Below are positions 8,071 through 15,969 of a DNA stretch of 37,599 nucleotides, in pieces (position 1 is the first letter of the stretch; every line of letters begins with the position of its first letter). The notes beneath the pieces are model-generated. The model saw nothing but the letters and a program-made list of their open reading frames with translations. It was not told the origin of the DNA and did not search any database. The stretch is from UBA961 sp049317525 (lineage in GTDB: Bacteria; Bacteroidota; Ignavibacteria; Kapaibacteriales; UBA961), in contig JBMOIC010000023.1 of NCBI GenBank assembly GCA_049317525.1, forward strand, positions 1 through 37,599. Direction: 5' to 3'. A program made the position numbers and the translations under genes.

Positions 8071-9042
8071 TTAATAATCCTTAGTAAAAGTATAGATATC
8101 TGAAGTATGATTATTTTTCAAGACTATATAGTAAACTCCCATTGTTAAATGGGAAATATCCAATACAGGTTGAGAATTAGAACCAGACATCAAACATTTA
8201 CCATCTATTGAATACAATGTAAAATCAAATAAGGGTATATTTAAATGTTCAAATGAAAGGAATCCATTCTTGCACAGTAAAGTTCTTTGAGTTTTTTGAT
8301 CTTTTAGATTTGAAAACTTTCCTTTCTTAACTCGCATGATCATGTTTTGTCTAAAAGGGATTGTATCATTTGGAGCAAACTCATCGGTAATAATAAGAAC
8401 AGGTGATGCATTATCAACATCATACCAATTATATTCAACAATAGTAATTTCTCCTTGCATATACGTTTCTGTAATGCGTTTTACACTATCAATTGTGCCA
8501 TATCGCAAACTTAATGTTCCAAAGCCATCATATACCTTTTTAGAAGTTTTAATATCATTTGTATCTAAAATTGTATCCCCAAATGCCATTGGAAAAGTTA
8601 ATAAAGTTGCTTGTTTACTTAAAGGGAAATAGTTCTTATTATTATTCATATCTATATTTCCACTACCTACTAAAGTAAATGTCGAATCACTAAAAGAATA
8701 GGCTTCATATTCTTGAGATCCTGCAATAGAATCTATAAGTTCTAAAACAAAATCGGCTTTTATCTCACTAAAAGGTGATAATGGAACCTTCAGATATTGA
8801 AGGATTTGAAAAGTATTCTGAAACTGTACTGCCGAGAAATCCCAATATACATTTGTTCCAGATGAACCAGATGCAACTATACTATCGGAAATTGCAATGA
8901 ATTGATCAAATCTTGTATCTGTAATAATACTATAATCAGATCGTAAAAAACTGGTTTGAGAAATTGATGTAAAGTTATTAAACACGATAAAACTTAGTAA
9001 AAAAATCAATTTAGTGATACAGCGTACATTTAAGAAATTCAT
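8071..9042 (-). CDS. Secreted protein with T9SS type-A sorting domain
   Basis: 323 aa. A signal peptide (about 1-29, KLIFLLSFIVF, cleavage near SISQTS) is followed by a beta-rich region of about 215 residues with no recognised catalytic motif. The C-terminal ~75 residues match a type-A sorting domain in pattern: FDFTLYSIDGKCLMSG, LDISHLTMGVYYIVLKN and a basic/aromatic end. Similar proteins are common surface or secreted proteins of unknown role in T9SS-bearing bacteria. It is the first gene of a minus-strand unit with pepP (2-nt gap) and the hypothetical gene, so it may act with the exported peptidase; that link is inference from order only. Confidence 0.8.
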   Translation of the reverse strand: MNFLNVRCITKLIFLLSFIVFNNFTSISQTSFLRSDYSIITDTRFDQFIAISDSIVASGSSGTNVYWDFSAVQFQNTFQILQYLKVPLSPFSEIKADFVLELIDSIAGSQEYEAYSFSDSTFTLVGSGNIDMNNNKNYFPLSKQATLLTFPMAFGDTILDTNDIKTSKKVYDGFGTLSLRYGTIDSVKRITETYMQGEITIVEYNWYDVDNASPVLIITDEFAPNDTIPFRQNMIMRVKKGKFSNLKDQKTQRTLLCKNGFLSFEHLNIPLFDFTLYSIDGKCLMSGSNSQPVLDISHLTMGVYYIVLKNNHTSDIYTFTKDY

Positions 9043-9169
9043 GAAGGTAAACCAATAGAAAGTGTAAAGTTCTTATGCCACATAATAATTGCAAATTACA
9101 TAAAAGAAATTGATTGATTCTTTAAAAATGGCAGGGTGAGCATCAAAATAAATATTCATGAATAGAAGT

Positions 9170-9200
9170 TTTGCTATACACAAAATAAGCGGTAAGTTTG
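9170..9200 (+). promoter_or_regulatory. Bacteroidota-type promoter (TTTG-N19-TAAGTTTG) for the MCE gene
   Basis: TTTG at 9170-9173 and TAAGTTTG at 9193-9200 are separated by exactly 19 nt, the sigma-70 consensus spacing described in Bacteroidota. The ATG at 9239 follows 38 nt after the -7 box. The promoter lies inside the longer reading frame that opens at 9158, which argues that the gene starts at 9239. Confidence 0.72.
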
Positions 9201-9238
9201 CATTGCAGCATTTACTAATTTTAGCAATTCTTGACACT

Positions 9239-10183
9239 ATGAACACGGACATAAACAAAGAAATCCGAGTTGGAATAGTTGCTTTGACATCACTCATTCT
9301 TCTTGTAGCAGGAATTACTATAGGCAAGGGCTTATTGGTGGGTGTATCTCAAAAAACCGTCCTCTTCAAATTTTCCTCTTCTGGTGGAATCGATATTGGA
9401 TCGCCTCTATTTATTAATGGAGTTAAGCGAGGCTCTGTTATGTCTGTACAAAACAGCAATGGTGGCGTTCAGATAATGTCTTCTGTAGATGATTATTCTG
9501 ATATTCATGCCGATGCAACTGCAAAAATTAGCATGTTGGAAATAACAGGTGGAAAAAAAATAGATATACAACCAGGAAAAACCGGCTCTTTTTCGCCACA
9601 GCAAGAGATACAAGGTACTTTAGCAGTAGATGCAACAGAATTGATTGCATTGTTTGGGGATTTGGGTGGAGATGCAAAAGGAATGGTAAAAAAATTAGAT
9701 ACAATACTTAGCCAAACAAATGAATTATTAGCAGATGGTAAAGTTATTAAGCAATTAAAAAATACGATTCAAAATGCGGATGAAATGGTGGCTACTTTGC
9801 ATTCTATGGTAGGTGATAATAAAGAGAATTTAAGAACTTTGGTAAAAGATCTTCAAGGTTTGGCTAAAGAAGCAAGGGCTGCAATTAATAATAATGAACC
9901 TAAAGTTCAATCTTTATTAACAAAGCTTGATAGCTTAGCTGATTCTGGAAAAAGACTTATTGCTAAAACTGATACTGCGGTTGCAGGCGCAAATGGAATG
10001 ATTTCAGATACTAGGTCTTTACTTAGTGATATCAAAACGAAAGATGGTTTTGTAAATAAGTTAATATATGATGGAAAATTATCCAATAAATTGGATTCTA
10101 CTCTCTTACTTATTAATAACTTTTTGTATAAAGTTCATGAGCATGGTTTGAATGCAAATATTCGTTTGGGTACAAGGCCTTAA
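9239..10183 (+). CDS. MlaD-like MCE-domain lipid-binding protein
   Basis: Taken from the ATG at 9239 because a promoter occupies the upstream part of the open frame: 314 aa. One N-terminal membrane anchor (about residues 10-30, VGIVALTSLILLVAG) is followed by a single MCE domain (about 38-120: VLFKFSSSGGIDIGSPLFINGVKRGSV, ISMLEITGGKKIDI) and a long helical region (about 130-280) able to form a coiled coil. In MlaD and relatives this forms a hexameric periplasmic ring that moves phospholipids between the membranes with an ABC transporter (MlaE/MlaF). No mlaE or mlaF is next to it here. Family confident; transport direction unknown. Confidence 0.88.
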   Translation: MNTDINKEIRVGIVALTSLILLVAGITIGKGLLVGVSQKTVLFKFSSSGGIDIGSPLFINGVKRGSVMSVQNSNGGVQIMSSVDDYSDIHADATAKISMLEITGGKKIDIQPGKTGSFSPQQEIQGTLAVDATELIALFGDLGGDAKGMVKKLDTILSQTNELLADGKVIKQLKNTIQNADEMVATLHSMVGDNKENLRTLVKDLQGLAKEARAAINNNEPKVQSLLTKLDSLADSGKRLIAKTDTAVAGANGMISDTRSLLSDIKTKDGFVNKLIYDGKLSNKLDSTLLLINNFLYKVHEHGLNANIRLGTRP

Positions 10184-10216
10184 TTTTTTATCGTTCATTA
10201 AATAGCCACTAAAATC

Positions 10217-11989
10217 ATGGAATCATTAAGTAATTCAATTGAGAAAGCAAAACATTCTGAATTAGAATTGACTAAAGAATATTTAGTGCTTGCCGAACAT
10301 GCAACAATAAATGCTTCTTTTGAATTAGCATATGATTATTCTCAAAAAGCTCTGATACATGCTCAAAATATTGAAGATGACTTACTTATCGCAGAATCAT
10401 ATGCATTATTAGGAAGAGTATCTTTCGAATTATCAATGTTCCGCCAATCGATTGAATATATAAGAAAAGGGGGCTCGATTTTTGAAAAAAAAGGGTTGAT
10501 GCAAAAAGCAGCACAATTATGTAATAAATTAGGAATTTCTTATGCTGCTAATAATGAGATAACGAAAGCGATTGATTATCATTTAAAAGGGTTGGGAATT
10601 GCCGAAGAAATAGGGGATTTACATGAAACAGCTAATAGTTATTCATATTTGGGAAATGCATATAGTTTAATTGTAGAATATGGGTCTGCATTAGATTATT
10701 ATAAAACCGCATTAAGTATAATAGAGACCATCGATGATGAACCCTTAAAAGGTAAAATTCTCTGTAATATCGGAATATGTTATAGCAATTTTGATCAGCA
10801 TGATAAAGGGCTAGAATATATTTTACGATCAATAGCTATATTTCAGAATCTTGATGAGAAAAAGCCATTAACTGCCTTATTGGCAAATCTTGCTCATATG
10901 TATTTAAAATTGAAAGATTATTCTTTATCTCTAGAATATTCACGTAAAAGTTTGGCACTTTCAGAAGAAATGAATCATGCTTCCTTATTAGTTCAAAATT
11001 ATTCCAATTTAGGAATTGTATACTATGAAGCTGATATTCCTTTGCAAAATTATGAAAAGTCTAAATTTTACTTACACAAAGCACTCACAATTGCAAAGGA
11101 ACATGACTTAAAGGATAAAATTCTTTATCTACATAAAGATTTAAGCTCATTGTGGGAATATGCTGGAGATTTTAAACAAAGCCTTATGCACTATAAAATG
11201 CATATCGAAATGGCTCAAGATCTAATTAATGCAGATGTAAAAAAACAAGTGCAGGAATTAGAAACAGAAAGAACTAAACTACTTCAAGAAAAAGAATTTG
11301 AACATGAACGTATTATTGCCGCTGAAAGATCTGCAATACTCGAAAATATATTACCAGCTTCTATTATTCAACGATTAGTAAATGGCGAAAAGAGAATAGT
11401 AGATAGATTTAAAGGAGTTTGTGTTTTATTTCTTGATGTAGCGGGATTTACAGAGATATCTGAAGCTTTGGAACCTGAAGAATTATTAGATTTAATGGAT
11501 TCTATATTTACTTCTTTTGATGAGATAAGTAATACATACAAGCTAGAAAAAATTAAAACAATTGGCGATGCTTATATGGCAGTATGTGGGGCCCAATTAC
11601 CTGTTGAACATCATGCATTAATGACAATATATGCTGCTTTGTCTATGATGAATGTTCAAAGAGTAATTAAAGTGAAGAATGCGATGATGCCATTACGATT
11701 TAGAATAGGAATTCATTGCGGAAATGTAGTTGCTGGAATTATCGGTGAAAATAAATATTCATATGATTTATGGGGAGATGCAGTAAATACTGCAAGTAGA
11801 ATGGAAACCAATTCAGAGCCAGGTTATATTCATGCTAGCCAAGATTTTGTAGATATATTAACACAACAGTGTGCAGGGAAAACCGAATATATTATTCCTT
11901 TTGTAATAGACGCTAGAGACCCCATGAATATCAAAGGTAAAGGAATGATGCAAACATATTATATCAAAGAACTTACAAAAAAGCTTTAG
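10217..11989 (+). CDS. TPR-repeat class III adenylate cyclase
   Basis: 590 aa with no membrane helix. About residues 20-335 hold at least seven tetratricopeptide repeats (for example ANSYSYLGNAYS and LLANLAHMYLKLKDY). A helical linker (about 340-375) and a class III cyclase domain (about 395-580) follow. Catalytic residues are present: metal-binding Asp407 (LFLDVAGFT) and Asp451 (GDAYM), adenine-recognising Lys447 and Asp517 (YDLWGDAVN), and transition-state Asn524 and Arg528. The Lys/Asp pair predicts ATP, giving cAMP, rather than GTP. The TPR part likely senses a protein partner. It converges with trmO, 6 nt between stops. Confidence 0.92.
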   Translation: MESLSNSIEKAKHSELELTKEYLVLAEHATINASFELAYDYSQKALIHAQNIEDDLLIAESYALLGRVSFELSMFRQSIEYIRKGGSIFEKKGLMQKAAQLCNKLGISYAANNEITKAIDYHLKGLGIAEEIGDLHETANSYSYLGNAYSLIVEYGSALDYYKTALSIIETIDDEPLKGKILCNIGICYSNFDQHDKGLEYILRSIAIFQNLDEKKPLTALLANLAHMYLKLKDYSLSLEYSRKSLALSEEMNHASLLVQNYSNLGIVYYEADIPLQNYEKSKFYLHKALTIAKEHDLKDKILYLHKDLSSLWEYAGDFKQSLMHYKMHIEMAQDLINADVKKQVQELETERTKLLQEKEFEHERIIAAERSAILENILPASIIQRLVNGEKRIVDRFKGVCVLFLDVAGFTEISEALEPEELLDLMDSIFTSFDEISNTYKLEKIKTIGDAYMAVCGAQLPVEHHALMTIYAALSMMNVQRVIKVKNAMMPLRFRIGIHCGNVVAGIIGENKYSYDLWGDAVNTASRMETNSEPGYIHASQDFVDILTQQCAGKTEYIIPFVIDARDPMNIKGKGMMQTYYIKELTKKL

Positions 11990-11995
11990 TGCTTA

Positions 11996-12700
11996 TTATG
12001 ATATTGATAACATTGTAATGATCATACTCTCATCGTGTTCATGAACAGTATAGATAATTCTCCATGTTCTAATGCTCAATTCATACATATCTTCATTAAT
12101 TTTTTTGATTCTTCTATAAGGATGGGGATAAGGAGATTCTCTTAATAATTGTTTTATATGGAGAATAATATCTATTCCCTTTTTTTCTTTCATTTCCAAC
12201 GCTGTTACCAAACAATCATCACTGATATTATATGTAATGTTCGGTTCTTCTATAGCATCAAGCCAGCCAGAATTTGCTTCAGAAATACAATCTGCATAAG
12301 GTATATAAGGCTTTATATCAAGAATTGGCGTTTCATCTAATAGATCTGTTCCAGAAATTTCGATACATAAACCATGTATTGATAATAATGAAACAACAGA
12401 TATTCCAATTGGATTAGGACGATAAGGAGATCGAGTAGCAAATACTCCTCTTTTTTGTTTACCTCTTGGGGGCAAAACCATAGGTTTCCATTGAAGAGCT
12501 TGATGAAATTGAAAGATAATCCACATATGGCTAAAAGAGTCAAGATCTTGTAATGCCTGTTCAAAATTATGTTCTTTATGTAAAAGAATATAACCGTGAA
12601 TTCCCAAATCTTTATCTGGTTGACGAGGAACTCTATGTTTCTCTTTGGTATAGGTGTGAAAAACCCCAATAGGTTCTATGTGAATATGTTGATCAGTCAT
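11996..12700 (-). CDS. trmO: tRNA m6t6A37 methyltransferase TrmO (TsaA/VirR family)
   Basis: 234 aa. The N-terminal TrmO barrel (about 5-150) shows IEPIGVFHT, FSHMWIIFQFH, KRGVFATRSPYRPNPIGIS and LDETPILDIKPYIPYAD, the diagnostic run of this SAM-dependent family. A C-terminal domain (about 165-234) with YELSIRTWRIIYTV matches the E. coli-like architecture. The enzyme N6-methylates t6A at position 37 of certain tRNAs. TsaD, which helps make the t6A substrate, is encoded at 23.5 kb in this window. Single gene, divergent from the zinc-ribbon gene. Confidence 0.93.
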   Translation of the reverse strand: MTDQHIHIEPIGVFHTYTKEKHRVPRQPDKDLGIHGYILLHKEHNFEQALQDLDSFSHMWIIFQFHQALQWKPMVLPPRGKQKRGVFATRSPYRPNPIGISVVSLLSIHGLCIEISGTDLLDETPILDIKPYIPYADCISEANSGWLDAIEEPNITYNISDDCLVTALEMKEKKGIDIILHIKQLLRESPYPHPYRRIKKINEDMYELSIRTWRIIYTVHEHDESMIITMLSIS

Positions 12701-12798
12701 AAATCGTAAAAAATATAAAAGAAAAGGAATGAAATAATCAATAAAATGATATGACTTTCGTTAAATAAGCCAGTTTATTACTAAATGTGGAATTAACT

Positions 12799-13023
12799 AT
12801 GCCAATTTATGAATATCAATGTACTACATGTGGTAAAGTATTTGATCATTTGCAATCTATCAAATCAGAGCCACTTACACATTGTTTAGATCAAGTTTGT
12901 GAACAAATTGAAAAAGGAAAAGGGGAAGTCATTAAAAAAATCAGTGGTTCAGGCTTGGTATTTAATGGCAAGGGTTTTTACCTAACAGATTATGTAAAAA
13001 AATCTGGCCCTTCTGAATCATAA
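12799..13023 (+). CDS. FmdB-family zinc-ribbon protein
   Basis: 74 aa starting at the ATG of MPIYEYQC; the frame is open back to a GTG at 12787, but the family begins exactly at MPxYEY. The first knuckle is Cys8-x2-Cys11. The second is Cys29-x4-Cys34 instead of the usual C-x2-C, in a slightly enlarged loop. The conserved SGSGLVFNGKGFYLTDY segment (about 49-65) is typical. FmdB-type proteins are small zinc proteins of poorly defined role; the name derives from a proposed regulator of formamidase and amidase genes. A strong terminator follows at 13049-13083. Confidence 0.85.
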   Translation: MPIYEYQCTTCGKVFDHLQSIKSEPLTHCLDQVCEQIEKGKGEVIKKISGSGLVFNGKGFYLTDYVKKSGPSES

Positions 13024-13048
13024 AACATTGACATTTCGATAGTATTAA

Positions 13049-13083
13049 AAGGATAAATCTCACATAGATCTATCCTTTTTTTT
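13049..13083 (+). terminator. Rho-independent terminator after the FmdB-like gene
   Basis: The 12-bp stem AAGGATAAATCT (13049-13060) / AGATCTATCCTT (13066-13077) has one A-C mismatch and loop CACAT, and is followed by a T-run to 13083. It sits 25 nt after the stop codon. Confidence 0.88.
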
Positions 13084-13114
13084 CATTATTTTTCTGCAAT
13101 GTAGAAGCATAATG

Positions 13115-13122
13115 TAAGTTTG
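13115..13122 (+). promoter_or_regulatory. -7 box TAAGTTTG upstream of the peptide-binding lipoprotein gene
   Basis: TAAGTTTG matches the Bacteroidota -7 consensus TAnnTTTG and lies 40 nt before the ATG at 13163 and just after the preceding terminator. A T-rich TTTCTG is near the -33 position but is not a clean TTTG. Confidence 0.5.
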
Positions 13123-13162
13123 TAAAGTACAATTACTAAAAAATACATTTCAGGATATTCAT

Positions 13163-14929
13163 ATGCTACAATTCATAGTATCGTATACCCATACATCAAT
13201 AATCATATTAGCATTATTATTGATTTCTTGTGGAGGAAATTCTCAAAATTCTTCAGAAACAATCTTAAAAAAGATGAAAGGTGATAAATACTCTGGGGGA
13301 ATTTATAGGGCCAATGAAATGGCAGAATTACGATCGCTAGATCCAGTTGGAGTAAATGATGCTACCTCTCATCATATAGCAGATCAGATATATGAAACCT
13401 TATTAACATATGATGAAAATCTAAAGCTTCAGCCTTGCATAGCTGAGTCATGGGAAATTTCTCCTGATGGATTATCGTATACATATCATATAAGAAAAGG
13501 GATAATATTCCATGATGATCCTTGTTTTCCAAATAGTAAAGGCAGAGAATGTACATCAGCAGATATTGTATATTCATTTAATAGAATTCTTGATGCGAGA
13601 ACCAGAACATTAGGGGCAGAATACTTTAAAGATAAAGTAAAAGGGGCTGCATTATATTATAGCGCTACTATTGAAGCTCAACAACAAGGTAAAGATCCAG
13701 CAATTAAGAATGTAGAAGGCTTTGTAGCTGTCGATCCATATACCTTCCGTATTGATTTAGTAAAACCATTTGCACCTTTTGAATATTATGCTACTCTTGG
13801 AGTAACTTTGATTCATCCCAAAGAAGCAGTTGAAAAATATGGAAAAGATTTCTTTCAACATCCTGTTGGAACTGGCCCTTTTCGCTTTATTTCTTGGACA
13901 CCCGAACGAGAATGTATTTTAAAGAAAAATAATTCTTATTGGCAAAAGGATGAATTTGGTAATTCATTACCATATCTAGATGGCATTACATTCTCTTTTA
14001 TGAAAGACTTAAACAATCAATTTGTAGAATGTAAAAATGGAAATTTAGAAGAAAGTTTTCGTATTCCCAGTGAATTTTTTCAAGATGTTGTAGACGAACA
14101 AAAGAAGACAAAGCCCGCTTATTCCAATTATAAAATTCTTCATATACCATCTTTATCTACACAATATTATGGTATGCTATGTACAGGAAAACTGTTTGGT
14201 GATAAAAGAATAAGACAAGCCTTGAATTATGGAATAGACAGAGAACAGATTCGTAAATATGTTATGAAATCACAATCTGCAGGGCCAGGAATTCATGGTT
14301 TAGTGCCACCATCAATGGTGGATTATCATGGTGAATTAATCAAAGGCTATGATTTTGATATCAATAAGGCAAGAACACTTCTTGCAGAAGCTGGTTATCC
14401 ATCTGGTAAAGGATTAGAAATTTCATTACAACTAAATAATGGCGGGGGCAGAAATCTTCAAATGGCAGAAGCTGTACAATCTCAATTAGCAAAAAATTTA
14501 GGGATTAAAGTTCAATTAAAACAAGTAGAATTTGCACGCCATTTAGATGAAGTTGATGCCGGTAAGGTTGAATTCTTCCGTCTTGGATGGATAGCAGATT
14601 ATCCAGATCCAGAAAGCTTCTTAAATCTATTTTATGGCAAACTTGTACCAACTCAAAAGGATAGGCCTAGCCCAATAAATCATACAAGATTTCAAAATGC
14701 GGATTTTGACAAATTATTTGAAGCAGCTTTATCTGAAACTGATAAAATAAAACGAATAGAATTATACCGCAAAGCAGAACAAATAGCAATAGATAATGCT
14801 CCATTAATGGCTTTACAATACGATGAAGATTATCGGATGCTTCAACAATATGTAGAGGGTTATAAAAATAATCCAATGGATAAAAGAATGTATAAGTATG
14901 TTTGGTTTAATGCGGATTTAAAAAAATGA
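13163..14929 (+). CDS. Peptide/nickel-type ABC transporter substrate-binding lipoprotein (SBP_bac_5)
   Basis: 588 aa. The leader ends in the lipobox LLISC, with Cys23 as lipidation site. The mature protein shows family 5 hallmarks: LRSLDPVGVNDATS, YETLLTYDENLKLQPCIAESWE, LSYTYHIRKGIIFHDD, ADIVYSFNRILD, PVGTGPFRFISW, RIRQALNYGIDREQI and PDPESFLNLFYG. These proteins capture oligopeptides or dipeptides for Opp/Dpp-type importers at the membrane. No permease or ATPase genes are adjacent, so the partners must be elsewhere. The stop overlaps the next start by 4 nt (ATGA), implying translational coupling with the hydrolase. Ligand unknown. Confidence 0.92.
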   Translation: MLQFIVSYTHTSIIILALLLISCGGNSQNSSETILKKMKGDKYSGGIYRANEMAELRSLDPVGVNDATSHHIADQIYETLLTYDENLKLQPCIAESWEISPDGLSYTYHIRKGIIFHDDPCFPNSKGRECTSADIVYSFNRILDARTRTLGAEYFKDKVKGAALYYSATIEAQQQGKDPAIKNVEGFVAVDPYTFRIDLVKPFAPFEYYATLGVTLIHPKEAVEKYGKDFFQHPVGTGPFRFISWTPERECILKKNNSYWQKDEFGNSLPYLDGITFSFMKDLNNQFVECKNGNLEESFRIPSEFFQDVVDEQKKTKPAYSNYKILHIPSLSTQYYGMLCTGKLFGDKRIRQALNYGIDREQIRKYVMKSQSAGPGIHGLVPPSMVDYHGELIKGYDFDINKARTLLAEAGYPSGKGLEISLQLNNGGGRNLQMAEAVQSQLAKNLGIKVQLKQVEFARHLDEVDAGKVEFFRLGWIADYPDPESFLNLFYGKLVPTQKDRPSPINHTRFQNADFDKLFEAALSETDKIKRIELYRKAEQIAIDNAPLMALQYDEDYRMLQQYVEGYKNNPMDKRMYKYVWFNADLKK

Positions 14930-15828
14930 TGCATAATGGTATGCTATTAAGTATTCAGCCAGTACCAATACCACATACGATTTTGAATATGAAGAAAAGA
15001 ACCTTATCCGAACAAGAGTATAAGAGTTTTTCTGCTGTTCAATTATTTTCCATAAGCTATCATAATCAAGGACTTACAATTGCTGGATATTTAGCTTTGC
15101 CACCTGCTGATCAATCGGTTGAAACATATCCTGCAATAATATTTAATAGAGGTGGTACTGGGCCAAAAGGCGCATTAACTCCAGAATCAGCAGCAATGTA
15201 TATTGCATTATATGCAAGTTGGGGTTATGTAGTTGCTGCAAGCCAATATAGAGGAAACGGTGGAAGCGAAGGAATTGAAGAATGGGGTGGAAATGATATA
15301 GAAGATGCAAAAGCTTTACTGCAATTATTGATATCATTGCCTTATGTAGACAAAGAAAGAATAGGTCTCATCGGAGGAAGTAGAGGTGGAATGATGGCTT
15401 TAATGATGTTAAGATCAATGGATAATTTTAAAGCAGCGATAACTATAGGTGCTCCTACATATTTTCATGAGATTCCAAAGGACTCCTATATCTATAAAAC
15501 ATTCGCACATTATCAAGACTCAGCAGAAAAGATACAACAGGAAGAATTAAAAAGAAGTGCGGTAACTTTTGCTGATGAACTTTGTAAAACAACGCCTTTA
15601 CTTGTGTTACATGGCACAGGTGATAAAAGGGTTGATCCCATGCATTCCTTTGCTTTATGCATTGCTCTTCAAAAAGCTAATCATCCATATAAATTGATTA
15701 TGTACGAAAATGCAGATCATATTTTAGCAGGTAGAAGAGATGAAAGTAATCAGGAAATTCATAGCTGGATGAATACATATGTCAAAGAAAAAAAGCCGCT
15801 TCCAAAAGTTGGACCTCATGGGGCATAA
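14926..15828 (+). CDS. Alpha/beta-hydrolase, prolyl-oligopeptidase (S9)-like
   Basis: 300 aa, with no signal peptide. The hydrolase core has the oxyanion/strand segment YPAIIFNRGG (about 68-77), the nucleophile elbow GGSRGG with Ser152, Asp233 in LHGTGDKRVD and His265 in ENADHIL, a complete Ser-Asp-His triad typical of S9C/dienelactone-like enzymes. It lacks the beta-propeller of full prolyl oligopeptidases. The start overlaps the stop of the peptide-binding lipoprotein by 4 nt, so a role in hydrolysing imported peptides is plausible but inferred. Esterase activity is an alternative. Confidence 0.88.
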   Translation: MMHNGMLLSIQPVPIPHTILNMKKRTLSEQEYKSFSAVQLFSISYHNQGLTIAGYLALPPADQSVETYPAIIFNRGGTGPKGALTPESAAMYIALYASWGYVVAASQYRGNGGSEGIEEWGGNDIEDAKALLQLLISLPYVDKERIGLIGGSRGGMMALMMLRSMDNFKAAITIGAPTYFHEIPKDSYIYKTFAHYQDSAEKIQQEELKRSAVTFADELCKTTPLLVLHGTGDKRVDPMHSFALCIALQKANHPYKLIMYENADHILAGRRDESNQEIHSWMNTYVKEKKPLPKVGPHGA

Positions 15829-15876
15829 TACCACTTTATTCCCATAATAATTCATCAAAAATTCATCTAAAATCTC

Positions 15877-15884
15877 TAAATTTG
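15877..15884 (+). promoter_or_regulatory. -7 box TAAATTTG upstream of gyrB
   Basis: TAAATTTG matches TAnnTTTG and lies 85 nt before the gyrB ATG. No TTTG is found 19 nt upstream. Between it and the start codon lie two overlapping inverted repeats (15922-15955), which could shape the leader. Confidence 0.42.
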
Positions 15885-15921
15885 CAGATGTAATTTTAGC
15901 ATTTGTAGCATTACAACATTA

Positions 15922-15955
15922 CTGCATTTCCGCAGGGTTTTTTTCTCACAAACCC
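15922..15955 (+). promoter_or_regulatory. Overlapping hairpins in the gyrB leader
   Basis: CTGC (15922-15925) pairs with GCAG (15932-15935), followed by GG and seven T residues, a weak terminator-like element. GGGTTT (15935-15940) can instead pair with AAACCC (15950-15955), burying part of the T-run. The two share G15935, so they compete. This could be a weak terminator for the upstream gene or an attenuator-like leader; the short stems keep confidence low. Confidence 0.3.
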
Positions 15956-15969
15956 ACACAAGATAAAGC

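Noticed and set aside
9158..9238. 27-codon N-terminal extension of the MCE protein
   Set aside because: A full TTTG-N19-TAAGTTTG promoter lies within it, and MlaD proteins start shortly before the membrane anchor, as at 9239.
12337..12669. 110-codon minus-strand frame inside trmO
   Set aside because: It is an alternative-frame shadow of a strongly conserved gene, with no family features.
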